Assembly: GCA_963696665.1 (NCBI GenBank) | Contig: CAVOLE010000013.1 | Location: 124,001-188,000, forward strand | DNA length: 64,000 nucleotides | Reading direction: 5' to 3' | Source of the DNA: Roseiarcus sp963696665 | GTDB taxonomy: Bacteria; Pseudomonadota; Alphaproteobacteria; Rhizobiales; Beijerinckiaceae | Part shown: piece by piece, positions 30,803 to 39,782 of the stretch | Layout of the letters: every line of letters starts with the position of its first letter | Position numbering within the stretch: the stretch's first letter is position 1 | The notes under the pieces: model-generated | The model's input: only the letters and a program-made list of their open reading frames with translations | Told to the model about the DNA's origin: nothing | Database searches by the model: none | Position numbers and translations under genes: made by a program

Positions 30803-30958
30803 ATGTCTCTGAGCAGTCCAAACGAAGAAGCCGCCATTGACCGGGCCAGACATTTCTATCTGAAGGAGCGCGCTGAACTCTATAGAATTGAAGGGCCTAA
30901 CGGGCTGATCCTTCGCAAAGAAGAAATCATGCGTCGGTTGTCGCCTAACAAGGTGTAG
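30803..30958 (+). CDS. Small hypothetical protein
   Basis: 51 residues, MSLSSPNEEAAIDRARHFYLKERAELYRIEGPNGLILRKEEIMRRLSPNKV. The composition (helical, charged, with ending RRLSPNKV) looks protein-like, unlike the upstream part of the same open frame. The start has no clear ribosome-binding site. Function unknown; the gene stands alone before the minus-strand cyclase. Confidence 0.4.
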   Translation: MSLSSPNEEAAIDRARHFYLKERAELYRIEGPNGLILRKEEIMRRLSPNKV

Positions 30959-31019
30959 GCCTGAAGAGTTCTGACATGGTCGTCGGCGCGCACGAAGCCC
31001 TCGTCCGGCAAGTTAGCCG

Positions 31020-31745
31020 TCAGGCGGCCCACAGCTTCGCGGGCCGGTCGATTCCCTTCAGCTGATAGTCCCGCCCGGCGCTCTCCGGCAGCGCGGCCGC
31101 CGCCTTTTCGCGCACGGCGGCTGTCATGAGAATTTGGTCGGCGGCCGCCGCGCTCTGCGCGCGCGAGGCGACGTTCACCACGGTGCCGATCGCGGTCAGG
31201 TCATGATGCGTGCGGCCAAACTCGCCGAAATTGACACGGCCCGTGTCGAGGCCAATTCCGATGCCTATAGTTGCCGCCTCAACGCCGAAGGCATGCTCTT
31301 CGCGCCGCGCGCGCCAAAGCTCCTGGATCCTCCGCGCGGCAGCGACCGCCTGCGCGGCATGGTCCTCATGCTTGATCGGAAAATTGAACACGGCCATGAC
31401 GGCGTCACCCATCGTCTTGTTGATGATGCCGTCGTGCTCCCAGATCCCCTCTCCGCAAACGTCGTAGAAGGCGTCGAGAAGCCTGGCGATCGCGCCGCTC
31501 GACTGCGACTGCGAAAGGCTCGTATAGCCCCTGAGGTCGGCGAACAGGATCGTCGCGTTGATCTCGACCTGCCGCGCCTTCATGACCCGCTCGAACATCG
31601 TCTCGCAGATCGTGCAGGTGTTGGGATTTATGCGGCTTTGGCGGATGCCGACCGCGCGGTAGGGCAGTGCGGCGACGGTGCGCAGAGCGATGGGCAGCTT
31701 CATGTTCTGCCAGCAGCCCAAGCAGAAAATCGGTTGCGACGCCAT
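31020..31745 (-). CDS. Class III adenylate/guanylate cyclase with N-terminal CxxC pairs
   Basis: 241 residues. The catalytic domain has ATILFADLRGYTSLS (metal Asp70), NKTMGDAVMAVFNFP (second Asp114) and GIGIGLDTGRVNFGEFG, HHDLTAIGTVVNVASRAQSA. Before it come two CxxC motifs, Cys8/Cys11 (FCLGC) and Cys44/Cys47 (NTCTIC), which could bind metal or respond to redox. No membrane segment is evident. Likely makes a cyclic nucleotide in response to an unknown signal. It may feed CRP-type regulators such as one acting at the site near 50320. Confidence 0.88.
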   Translation of the reverse strand: MASQPIFCLGCWQNMKLPIALRTVAALPYRAVGIRQSRINPNTCTICETMFERVMKARQVEINATILFADLRGYTSLSQSQSSGAIARLLDAFYDVCGEGIWEHDGIINKTMGDAVMAVFNFPIKHEDHAAQAVAAARRIQELWRARREEHAFGVEAATIGIGIGLDTGRVNFGEFGRTHHDLTAIGTVVNVASRAQSAAAADQILMTAAVREKAAAALPESAGRDYQLKGIDRPAKLWAA

Positions 31746-31988
31746 CCCGGAGGCTCCTCAATCTCCGCTCGCGGTGTTCAGCACGCGGCGGGCCTAGGTC
31801 AACCAGACCGGCCTGTCAAATATGCAGTGGGTGTCGGAGAGCACGATTGTCCGCACGGGCGCTGACTCGCGCGAAGCTCTCGCCGAGCTGCGGCGTCCGC
31901 CTCCGGCTCGTTTGACGGTTCGTGGCCGACCCTTTTGACGAGACCCAGCATGGTCTAGGCTTCCGCCGCACAAAGGCGGAGCGGGGCG
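31746..31988. other. Divergent spacer between cyclase and methyltransferase
   Basis: About 240 bases; no gene or clear repeat seen. Presumably holds both promoters. The sequence GGAGGCTCC near 31747 is just upstream of the cyclase start and may be its ribosome-binding site (GGAG on the minus strand). Confidence 0.35.
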
Positions 31989-33500
31989 TTGAGCGATTGG
32001 GGATCAGGCTACGTCACCGACGTTCCCTATCTGCCGGGATACTATCCCCAACAGTCCCCTGTTCACATGGTTGTCGCAGCGCGCCTGGCGGGCGTTGCAT
32101 GCGACCTGCCCGATGACGACGACCCGGTCCACTATCTCGAACTCGGATGCGGGACAGGGCTTGGCGCGCTGACCCTGGCTGCGGCGAACCCTTCCTGGCG
32201 GATCACCGGGATCGACTTCAACCCGGCGCATATCGCAACGGCTCGCGCGTTCGCGCGGCAAGCTGGGCTGCGCAACGCGACCTTCATTGAAGCCGATCTC
32301 GCGACACTCGCTGACGCCCGTGAAGCGGACGCAATTCCGGAAGCCGATTTCGTCAGCGCGCATGGGCTATGGAGTTGGGTCCCGCCGGCCGTGCGGGCCG
32401 GCGTCGTCCGCCTGTTGCGGGCGAAGGCGCGCGCCGGGGGAATTGTGCATCTCAGTTACAACACGCTCCCAGGGTGGCAGAGCGCGCTCGGCATGCAGCG
32501 CCTGATCCGCGCGGCTGGCCTCGCCCGATCGCGGCGCAGCGACCGGCAGGCGCTTGCGGGTCTCGAGCTCTTGCGCGCCCTGCACGGCGCAGGCGCTTAT
32601 CATCTGGCCGGCGTTCCTTTCGTCGACAAGCTTGTCAAAGGAATGCCGGACATGCCGCCGGCCTATCTCGCGCATGAATTCATGAACGCGAACTGGTCGC
32701 CCTGTTTTCACGCCGATGTCGTCGCTGCGCTCTCCGAGGCCAAGCTTGAATGGGTTGGATCGGCAAACCTTCTCGAGAACTTCTCCACTCTTGTTCTCAC
32801 GCCGGCGGAACGGAAAGTGCTCGAAGGCGTCGAGGATGGGCTCGACCGAGAATTGATCAAGGATCTTTGCCTCGCCCGAGCGCTGCGACACGACATCTTC
32901 GTGCGCGGGCCTAACCGGCTGGCGGGCGCCGATCTGCATCACTCCCTGCACGAGATTAAGCTCGCGCTCGCGGTCGACCCTCCCGAATTCTCATATGAGA
33001 TCGAGATGGCGAAGGGATCGGCGCAACTCTCGCGAGACTTCTACGCGCCGCTTGTCGCGGCGCTCGCCAAGGGACCGCAGGAGGTTGGGGCGCTTTTGTC
33101 CCTCGCGCAAACCGAGTTGAACCGCCCGCACGATCCGGCCGAAGTCATTGGGATTCTGGTTGGCGGCGGCCAAGCCCTGCCGGTTTTGCGCGCTGGGGCG
33201 CCACTTTCTAAAGAAGCCAAGGCGCTCAATCAGATGATCACCGCGGCGTTCGGGAGGGGGGACCACCGCGGCGGGAAGCTCGCCCTCGCCTCGACAGCTT
33301 TGGGCGCGGGCCTGCCAGCCGATGGCTACGACCTCTTTGTCCAGCACCGCGCGGATTTAGGCGAAGACGAACGGTCTCTGAACGCGTGGGTGGGCCAACT
33401 GGGAGCAAGTCTCGAGCCGGAAGGCAAAGACAGGTTGCGCGCGCTGCTCTCTCGCGCCCTGTCGCGTCGCTCTATTTTTCCCGCGGCCGGCCTGGCCTAG
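31989..33500 (+). CDS. SAM-dependent methyltransferase with regulatory domain
   Basis: 503 residues from TTG 31989 (MSDWGSGYVTDVPYLPGYYPQQSPVHM, the usual N-terminus of this family). SAM motif I is HYLELGCGTGLGALTLAAANP (about 48-68), then GIDFNPAHIATARAFA. The middle GIVHLSYNTLPGWQSALGMQRLIR is typical. After residue 230 comes the conserved methyltransferase regulatory (PF10119-type) and C-terminal domains: LEWVGSANLLENFSTLVLTPAERKVL. The substrate is unknown; such proteins are often linked to envelope or surface structures. Alternative ATG starts are further in and would cut the conserved N-terminus. Confidence 0.88.
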   Translation: MSDWGSGYVTDVPYLPGYYPQQSPVHMVVAARLAGVACDLPDDDDPVHYLELGCGTGLGALTLAAANPSWRITGIDFNPAHIATARAFARQAGLRNATFIEADLATLADAREADAIPEADFVSAHGLWSWVPPAVRAGVVRLLRAKARAGGIVHLSYNTLPGWQSALGMQRLIRAAGLARSRRSDRQALAGLELLRALHGAGAYHLAGVPFVDKLVKGMPDMPPAYLAHEFMNANWSPCFHADVVAALSEAKLEWVGSANLLENFSTLVLTPAERKVLEGVEDGLDRELIKDLCLARALRHDIFVRGPNRLAGADLHHSLHEIKLALAVDPPEFSYEIEMAKGSAQLSRDFYAPLVAALAKGPQEVGALLSLAQTELNRPHDPAEVIGILVGGGQALPVLRAGAPLSKEAKALNQMITAAFGRGDHRGGKLALASTALGAGLPADGYDLFVQHRADLGEDERSLNAWVGQLGASLEPEGKDRLRALLSRALSRRSIFPAAGLA

Positions 33501-34687
33501 CGGCGCCAAGAGCGCGACGCAGGCTCCCGCGGTATTGGAGTCCGAGGAGGCTGAACCCCGCCAGCAGCATTTCCCACGTCTCCGCCTCCGGGACCGGAAC
33601 GACATCAGCGGTCAGCTGATAGTCGAAGGTCTGACCTATAGCCCCAAACGTCGCATTCTGGTCGGTCGTGATGACGAGATTTCGCGGTCTGCTCGCCGAG
33701 TGTCGTGGCGCTGAAAACGATCTTGAGGTCGAACGAGTTGCCCTCGCCAAGGACCGTATCGGGGACGAAATCTCCGAGAGAAAAGGGCAACCCTGGCCCG
33801 ATGGGGTTGAGATCGGCGGAGAGCAAGGAAAGATCGGTCAAATCGGCATCGCCGCCGTTTGCGTCTGTCGAGACATTGCTGATCTTCAAGTCGATCGCTG
33901 TGCTCTTCCCGAGCTTGATTGCGCCAAGGTCAATCACACCGGGGGCGAGGCTGCTCGAATATTGCGGGCCGACGCCGTCGCCAGTCAGGGCGACGGGCTG
34001 GCCGCTCGCCTGATTTTTCCCATCGGCGCTGCCGTTGCTGAAATTCGCTTTCACACTTTGCTGAACCAGCCCGTGGTCGGTCGGCGTGAAGCTGTAATCG
34101 AAAGTCGCGTTGGCGCCGTCCGTCAGATCGAAACTGCCGCCCGAACCCTGGAAGACGCCTTTAGAGGCCTCTAAACTCCCCAAGAGATCGCTCGCGTCGC
34201 CGAGCCCGGACAGGTTGCCATCGCCGATATTGGATACGGTCACGGTCTGCAGGCTCGAGGTCCCGATCCTGGTCTCGGGCGAGAAGCTGGTCGACAGGGC
34301 CTCGACCGGCGCCACGCCGACCCCTTGCAGGGAGATCTGCTCGCTCTGTTGGATCTTTGAGCTGAGATTGATGGCTCTGGCGTTAAGAGAATTGGCGGCG
34401 CTGCCGCGCACAGTCGGAGCAAAGCTGTAAGTCGCCGGGATTTGGGTCTTGGAGCTGCTGCCAACGGATATAGGGCCACCCGAGAACGGCGCGGTCGCCG
34501 CGGAAACGCTCAGCGAACTAATTGTGCTGAGCACGGTGATATTAAATGTCTTGCTCGACGACGAGCCCACCAGCGTGTCGCCGAAATCGACAGTTCCCGG
34601 AGCGCTGAAAAGTTGAGCTGACGCCGGAGGCGCTTCGACCGCCACCGCCGCCAGCGCCGACGCCGCCGTTAGCCAGGATTTTCTCAT
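33472..34687 (-). CDS. Exported choice-of-anchor D protein with PEP-CTERM-like tail (frame broken near 33681)
   Basis: Signal peptide MRKSWLTAASALAAVAVEAPPASA, then ASH/choice-of-anchor-D beta repeats (SAPGTVDFGDTLVGSSSSKTFNITV; ALSTSFSPETRIGTSSLQTVTVSNIGDG; SLAPGVIDLGAIKLGKSTAIDLKISN). After SATTLGEQTA the frame shifts +1; removing one base at 33680-33682 gives ANLVITTDQNATFGAIGQ and ends VPEAETWEMLLAGFSLLGLQYRGSLRR, a PEP-CTERM-type sorting signal (VPE-x-x-TW, hydrophobic helix, basic end). The protein is probably sorted to the cell surface by an exosortase, not found here. About 404 residues. Its end overlaps the methyltransferase end on the other strand. Confidence 0.85.
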
Positions 34688-34816
34688 CTGCTCACCCCCC
34701 TAGCCTCTGATTTCATCGATGGGAAAAGCGCCTGTCAAGCCTGTCGAGACTGTTTATCGAATTTAAGACGGCGCTTTTCAGGCGCACGGCAACCTCGAGC
34801 GCAGTCGACCGCTGCG

Positions 34817-35840
34817 CTACGGGATGAGAAGGACTTTTCCCAAGTTGCTGCGATCTTGAATAAAATGGTGTGCGGCGGCGGCCTCGCCGAAGCTGAACGT
34901 CCGGGCGATCCGAGGCTTGATGACGCCTTGCTCCCACAGCCGGACAAGCTCATTCATCCAGCCGGCCATCCGATCGCCTTCGCCCCACATATGCCCCAGG
35001 TTGACGCCGAAGACGCCTTTGTTCGCGTTCATCAAGGAAAGCGGATTGAACTGAAGCCAGGGGGTGCCGGCGAGCATCGACACCATGCCGAGCATTCCCC
35101 CGGTCTTGTTTCTGGCGGCGGACGAAGCGCCAAAAACGCCAAGCCGGCCTGTGGGCGCAAGAAGCCTGTAACCTTTCTTGACCGACTTGCCGCCCACGGC
35201 ATCGAGAATGAGTTCGACGCCTCGTCCCTGGGTGATCTCTCTCGCGCGCTTCTCGAAGTCCTCGGTCCGATAGTCGATCAGGTGATCGACGCCGAGCGCA
35301 CGCAATTCTTGGTGCTTGGCGGCGGACGCCGTCCCAATGACCTTGGCTCCGAGATGCTTGGCGATCTGTGTTGCCGCGACGCCGACCCCGCCGCCTGCCG
35401 AGTGCACCAGCATCGTTTCGCCAGCTTTGAGCCCGCCCATGACGACAATGAGTTGCCACGCAGTGAGATAGTTGACCGGAATCGCCGCGCCTTCCTCGGC
35501 GGACATGCCTTCGGGCCGCGCGAAGATGAGGCCCGAAGGCACGCAAACGACATCGGCGTACCCGCCAAATCGCGTCAGCGCGAACACGTTGCGCCCAATC
35601 CACGCAGGATCAACGCCCTCGCCCACCGAGTTCGACGCGCCCGGCGACCTCGTATCCTGGAACAACTGGAATTTTAGGCAAATCCGGATAGAGGCCCATC
35701 CGGCCCATCACGTCAGCGAAATTGATCCCGCTTGCCTCGACGCGAATGCGCGCCTCGCCCGCGCGAGGGTTGGGGTCGGGAGCCTCCTTGAGGACGAGCG
35801 TCTCGGGAGGGCCGGCCTTCGAAATCCAAATCTGCCGCAT
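34817..35840 (-). CDS. MDR-family NAD(P)H:quinone oxidoreductase (frame broken near 35631)
   Basis: Zinc-free medium-chain reductase of the quinone reductase/VAT-1 type, about 340 residues. N-terminus MRQIWISKAGPPETLVLKEAPDPNPRAGEARIRVEASGINFADVMGRMGLYP; after GYEVAGRV the frame shifts +1, and removing one base at 35631/35632 gives GRVDSVGEGVDPAWIGRNVFALTRFGGYADVV. The cofactor motif is MLVHSAGGGVGVAATQIAKHLGAKVIGTAS. C-terminus AAAHHFIQDRSNLGKVLLIP. Likely reduces quinones or reactive alkenals. The break is probably an indel error. 45 bases after lpd, so possibly the same transcript. Confidence 0.9.
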
Positions 35841-35885
35841 CCTGAACGCTCCGGAGAGGGCGAATGTCGGTCGCGTCGCCCGACG

Positions 35886-37274
35886 TCAAATATGCAGCGG
35901 ATGGCCCAGCGCCGCGAGCGCCGACTCGTGGAAGGCCTCGCTTAGCGTCGGGTGGGCGTGGATGGTGAGCGCGACATCCTCGAGCCGCGCGCCCATTTCG
36001 AGCGCAAGCGAAAAGGCGGCCGAAAGCTCCGAGACGCCAGCGCCGACCGCGTGCACGCCGAGCACCACATGATTGTCGGCTCGCGCGACGACGCGCACGA
36101 AGCCATCGTCGTCCTGCAGCGTCATGGCCCGGCCGTTGGCGCGGAACGGGAAATGGCCGACGCGGATTTCGCCATGCGCAGCCTTGGCGGCGTCGGGCGA
36201 AAGCCCCACCGCGACGATCTCCGGATCGGTGAAGCATATGGCTGGAATTGCCACGCGATCGAAGGCGCGCTTCTTGCCGGCGATGATCTCGGCGACCATT
36301 TCGCCCTGCGCCATCGCGCGATGGGCGAGCATCGGCTCGCCGGTCAAGTCGCCGATCGCCCAGACATTGCGCATCGAGGTCGTACAGGTCGCGTCGATGC
36401 GCAGGAACGGGCCGCTCATCGTGAGGTCGAGCGTCTCGAGGCCGAAACCGCTCGTGCGGGCGCGCCGGCCAACCGCGACCAAGACCTTGTCGGCGGCGAT
36501 CATGCGCTCCTTGCCGTCCGCGCCCGCGACCTTGAGCGCGCCGTCCGTGAAGCCGAGCGCCTTCGCGCCGACCAGCGTCTCGACGCCAAGATCGGCTAGG
36601 CGGCGCACAAGCGGCTGCGTCAGCTCCGCGTCGTAGAGCGGCAGGATCTTGGGCAGCGCCTCGACGATCGTCACTTTCGCGCCGAGCTTGGCGAAGGCCA
36701 TGCCCAGCTCCATTCCGATATAGCCCGCGCCGACCACCGCCAGCGACCCTGGAACCTCAGTCAGCGCCAGAGCGTCGGTCGAAGACAGAATGTCGCCGCC
36801 AAACTTGAGCGCCGGCAATTCCGCCGGCTCCGAGCCGGTCGCAAGGACGAGATGCTCGGCCGCGACGCGGGTCTCGCCGGTGTCTGCGCGGACGATGGCT
36901 GTCTTGCCATCGACGATCGTCGCCGTTCCAAGAAGGGTGCGCACCTTGGCTTTCTTCAGAAGCGCGCCGACCCCGTTGGTGAGCCGCGCGACGATCGTAT
37001 CCTTCCAGGCGATGGTGCGCTCGTAATCGAGCTTCGGCGGCCCGATCGTAAGCCCGATCGCGACGAGCGCGCGGGGCTCGCGGAGACCGTGCGCGGCGCC
37101 TGCAGCATGGATCAGCGCTTTCGAGGGAATGCAGCCGACGTTGAGGCAGGCTCCGCCAAGCCGGTCGGCTTCGACGAGAATCGCATCGAGGCCGAGCTGC
37201 CCCGCGCGGATCGCCGCGACATAGCCGCCCGGCCCGCCGCCGATGACGAGAACCTTGCAGCGAAGCTCGTTCAT
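35886..37274 (-). CDS. lpd: Dihydrolipoyl dehydrogenase (E3)
   Basis: FAD enzyme that reoxidises the lipoyl group of 2-oxoacid dehydrogenase complexes. 462 residues: VLVIGGGPGGYVAAIRAGQLG, redox disulfide Cys43/Cys48 in GGACLNVGCIPSKAL, second nucleotide motif SLAVVGAGYIGMELGMAFAKLGA, and the C-terminal His-Glu pair region TIHAHPTLSEAFHES. Last gene of the bkd cluster; separated from E2 by a 134-base spacer holding a repeat. Probably a dedicated E3 (lpdV-type). Confidence 0.95.
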   Translation of the reverse strand: MNELRCKVLVIGGGPGGYVAAIRAGQLGLDAILVEADRLGGACLNVGCIPSKALIHAAGAAHGLREPRALVAIGLTIGPPKLDYERTIAWKDTIVARLTNGVGALLKKAKVRTLLGTATIVDGKTAIVRADTGETRVAAEHLVLATGSEPAELPALKFGGDILSSTDALALTEVPGSLAVVGAGYIGMELGMAFAKLGAKVTIVEALPKILPLYDAELTQPLVRRLADLGVETLVGAKALGFTDGALKVAGADGKERMIAADKVLVAVGRRARTSGFGLETLDLTMSGPFLRIDATCTTSMRNVWAIGDLTGEPMLAHRAMAQGEMVAEIIAGKKRAFDRVAIPAICFTDPEIVAVGLSPDAAKAAHGEIRVGHFPFRANGRAMTLQDDDGFVRVVARADNHVVLGVHAVGAGVSELSAAFSLALEMGARLEDVALTIHAHPTLSEAFHESALAALGHPLHI

Positions 37275-37300
37275 CTCCTGGCTCCAAAGTCCGGTAGGTG

Positions 37301-37396
37301 GTCACCCCCGCAAAAGCTGGGGTCCAGGCGGCGCGTCCGGAAAGGGCTCCGCAAGCGGCGCCGGCGCTGCTGGATACCCGCTTGCGCGAGTATGAC
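37301..37396. repeat. Dispersed palindromic repeat between E3 and E2 genes
   Basis: The left part GTCACCCCCGCAAAAGCTGG and the right part CTGGATACCCGCTTGCGCGA are the inverted ends of the common CCCGCGAAAGCGGG-type intergenic repeat of alphaproteobacteria. It sits within the bkd operon and would fold in its mRNA, so it may shift the E3:E2 ratio or stabilise the E2 message. Confidence 0.6.
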
Positions 37397-37408
37397 ACTT
37401 TCCACCCT

Positions 37409-38764
37409 TCACTCCTCGATGAACAGCGTGGCCGGCGCCTCGATCAGCGCCCGCAGGCGCTGAATGAACGTCGCGGCGTCATAGCCGTCGACCACCCGAT
37501 GATCGAACGACGACGACAGGTTCATGACTTTTCGCGGAACGAAGCCGCCGTCGCGCCAGACGGGCTTCACAGCGATCTTGTTGACGCCGACGATCGCCAC
37601 TTCCGGACGATTGATGATCGGGGTCGAGGCGATCCCGCCCAACGCGCCGAGGGACGTCAGCGTGATCGTCGAGCCCGAGAGCTCATCGCGCGCCGCGGCG
37701 CCCTGGCGCGCCGCCTCGCTCACCCTGCGCATCTCGCGCGCGCATTCGTGCAAGCCGAGGGTCTCGGCGTGGCGGACAACCGGGACCATGAGGCCGTTCG
37801 GCGTTTGCGTCGCCACGCCCACATGCACGGCGCCAAAGCGGGTTATGACGTCGTTTTCGTCGTCGTAATGAGCGTTGACCTGCGGGAATTCGCCGACCGC
37901 CTTGACGATCCCGAGGATGAGAAACGGCAGCAGGGTGAGTTTTGGCCTCTCCTCGGTCGCGCGCGCGTTGAGGGAAGCCCGCAGCTCCTCGAGCGCGGTG
38001 ACGTCGGTTTCCTCGACATAGGAGAAATGCGCGACGCGGCGGGCCGACTCCGCCATGTTCTCGGCGATGCGTCGCCGCATGCCGACGACCTTGATCGTCT
38101 CGACGGCGTTGTTGGGCGCCCGGCCTGACGGCTTCGACGGCTCCTGCGGGCGGGCGATATAGGCTTCGAGGTCCTGGTGCGTGATGCGTCCCGCAGGTCC
38201 GGAGCCGCGGACGAATTTGAGATCGACGCCGGCCTCACGCGCTCTAAAGCGCACGGCGGGCGCGGCGAGCGGCTTCTCGCCAACAGGGCGCGGGGCGCCC
38301 GTCTGCGGCTCAAGCGGGCGCGGCGCGCCTATCTGCGGCTCCGACGCGCGTAGCGGCGCTTTTCGAGACGCCCACTGCGCGGGCTCCTCAGGACGAGCCT
38401 CGATCGGCGTTGCGCGCGCCGCCGGCGCGGGCTCCGCAGCCTCTGGTTTGGGGATCGGCGCGGGCGGCGCCTGCGGCTGAGGCTGCGATTTCGGCGACGC
38501 GGGGAGAACCGAATCCGGCAGGCCCGGCGCGTCGATGCGAATGAGCTCGGCGCCGACGGCCAGCACGTCCCCGACCGCGCCGCCGAGCTTAAGCACGCTG
38601 CCTGCGACCGGCGTCGGGATTTCGACCGTCGCCTTGTCGGTCATGACCGCGGCGACGACCTGATCCTCCCTGACGAGATCGCCGACCTTGACCGCCCATT
38701 CGACGATCTCGGCTTCCGCCACCCCCTCGCCGACGTCGGGCATCTTGATCGAGCGCACGCCCAT
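37409..38764 (-). CDS. bkdB: Branched-chain 2-oxoacid dehydrogenase E2 (dihydrolipoyl acyltransferase)
   Basis: Transfers the acyl group to CoA in the complex that breaks down valine, leucine and isoleucine. 451 residues. One lipoyl domain with Lys44 in MTDKATVEIPTP, a Pro/Ala linker with the internal repeat SEPQIGAPRP / LEPQTGAPRP, the E3/E1-binding domain (AVRFRAREAGVDLKFVRGSGPAGRITHQDLEAYI) and the catalytic core ending MNLSSSFDHRVVDGYDAATF with the catalytic His. FSYVEETDVTALEELRASLN is typical of the branched-chain type. Two bases after E1 beta. Confidence 0.95.
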   Translation of the reverse strand: MGVRSIKMPDVGEGVAEAEIVEWAVKVGDLVREDQVVAAVMTDKATVEIPTPVAGSVLKLGGAVGDVLAVGAELIRIDAPGLPDSVLPASPKSQPQPQAPPAPIPKPEAAEPAPAARATPIEARPEEPAQWASRKAPLRASEPQIGAPRPLEPQTGAPRPVGEKPLAAPAVRFRAREAGVDLKFVRGSGPAGRITHQDLEAYIARPQEPSKPSGRAPNNAVETIKVVGMRRRIAENMAESARRVAHFSYVEETDVTALEELRASLNARATEERPKLTLLPFLILGIVKAVGEFPQVNAHYDDENDVITRFGAVHVGVATQTPNGLMVPVVRHAETLGLHECAREMRRVSEAARQGAAARDELSGSTITLTSLGALGGIASTPIINRPEVAIVGVNKIAVKPVWRDGGFVPRKVMNLSSSFDHRVVDGYDAATFIQRLRALIEAPATLFIEE

Positions 38765-38765
38765 C

Positions 38766-39779
38766 TCATGCCTCCATGGCCTTCATGAGCGCGCGCCCCA
38801 CCCGCGCGGGACCGGGAAAATAGTCCCATTCCTCCGCGTGGGGATAGGGCGTATCCCAGCCGGCGATGCGCTGGACCGGCGCCTCGAGCGCATAGAAGCA
38901 GCGCTCCATCACCTGCGCGGCGAGCTCGGCGCCAAAGCCCGAGGTCAGCGTCGCCTCGTGCACGATGACGCAGCGGCCAGTCTTCTCGACCGAGGCCTGG
39001 ATCGCGTCCACGTCGAGCGGAACGAGCGAACGCAGATCGATGATTTCCGCGTCGACCCCGGTCTCCTCGGCCGCCGCCTCGGCGACATGGACCATCGTGC
39101 CGTAGCAGAGGACGGTGACTCCCTTGCCCTCGCGCCGGACCGCAGCCTTGCCCAGCGGCACGACATAGCGACCCTCCGGCGCCTCGCTTAGGGGGTGCTT
39201 CGCCCAAGGGACGACTGGCTGGTCGGGATGGCCGGCGAATGGGCCGTTGTAGAGCCGCTTCGGCTCGAGAAAGATGACCGGATCGTCGTCCTCGATCGAG
39301 GCGATCAGGAGACCTTTGGCGTCGTAAGGGTTGGAAGGAATGACGGTCTTGAGGCCGGAGACGTGGGTGAACAAGGCCTCCGGGCTCTGGCTGTGCGTCT
39401 GGCCGCCGTAGATGCCGCCGCCGACGGGCATGCGGATGACGATGGGGGCGAAGAACTCGCCGCCCGAGCGGTAGCGCAGCCGCGCCGCCTCAGACACGAT
39501 CTGGTCGTAGCCGGGATAGACATAGTCGGCGAACTGGATCTCGGCGACCGCCCGAAGCCCATAGGCGCCCATGCCGATCGCCACGCCGACGATTCCCGAT
39601 TCGTTGATCGGCGCGTCGAAGCAGCGCGACTTGCCGTACTTGCGCTGCAGACCGTCCGTGCAGCGAAAGACCCCGCCGAAATAGCCGACATCCTCGCCGA
39701 ACACGACGACGCGCTCGTCATCGGCCATTTTGCAATCCATCGCGTCGCGGATCGCCTCGACCATCGACATGCGCGGCAT
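38766..39779 (-). CDS. bkdA2: Branched-chain 2-oxoacid dehydrogenase E1 beta subunit
   Basis: 337 residues: MPRMSMVEAIRDAMDCKMADDERVVVFGEDVGYFGGVFRCTDGLQRKYG, FDAPINESGIVGVAIGMGAYGLRAVAEIQFADYVYPGYDQIVSEAARLRYRSGGEF, then the C-terminal transketolase-like domain (GRCVIVHEATLTSGFGAELAAQVMERCF). The GVFRCTDGLQ motif is typical of the branched-chain rather than the pyruvate enzyme. Three-base gap after E1 alpha; it provides part of the thiamine diphosphate site. Confidence 0.95.
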   Translation of the reverse strand: MPRMSMVEAIRDAMDCKMADDERVVVFGEDVGYFGGVFRCTDGLQRKYGKSRCFDAPINESGIVGVAIGMGAYGLRAVAEIQFADYVYPGYDQIVSEAARLRYRSGGEFFAPIVIRMPVGGGIYGGQTHSQSPEALFTHVSGLKTVIPSNPYDAKGLLIASIEDDDPVIFLEPKRLYNGPFAGHPDQPVVPWAKHPLSEAPEGRYVVPLGKAAVRREGKGVTVLCYGTMVHVAEAAAEETGVDAEIIDLRSLVPLDVDAIQASVEKTGRCVIVHEATLTSGFGAELAAQVMERCFYALEAPVQRIAGWDTPYPHAEEWDYFPGPARVGRALMKAMEA

Positions 39780-39782
39780 GCG

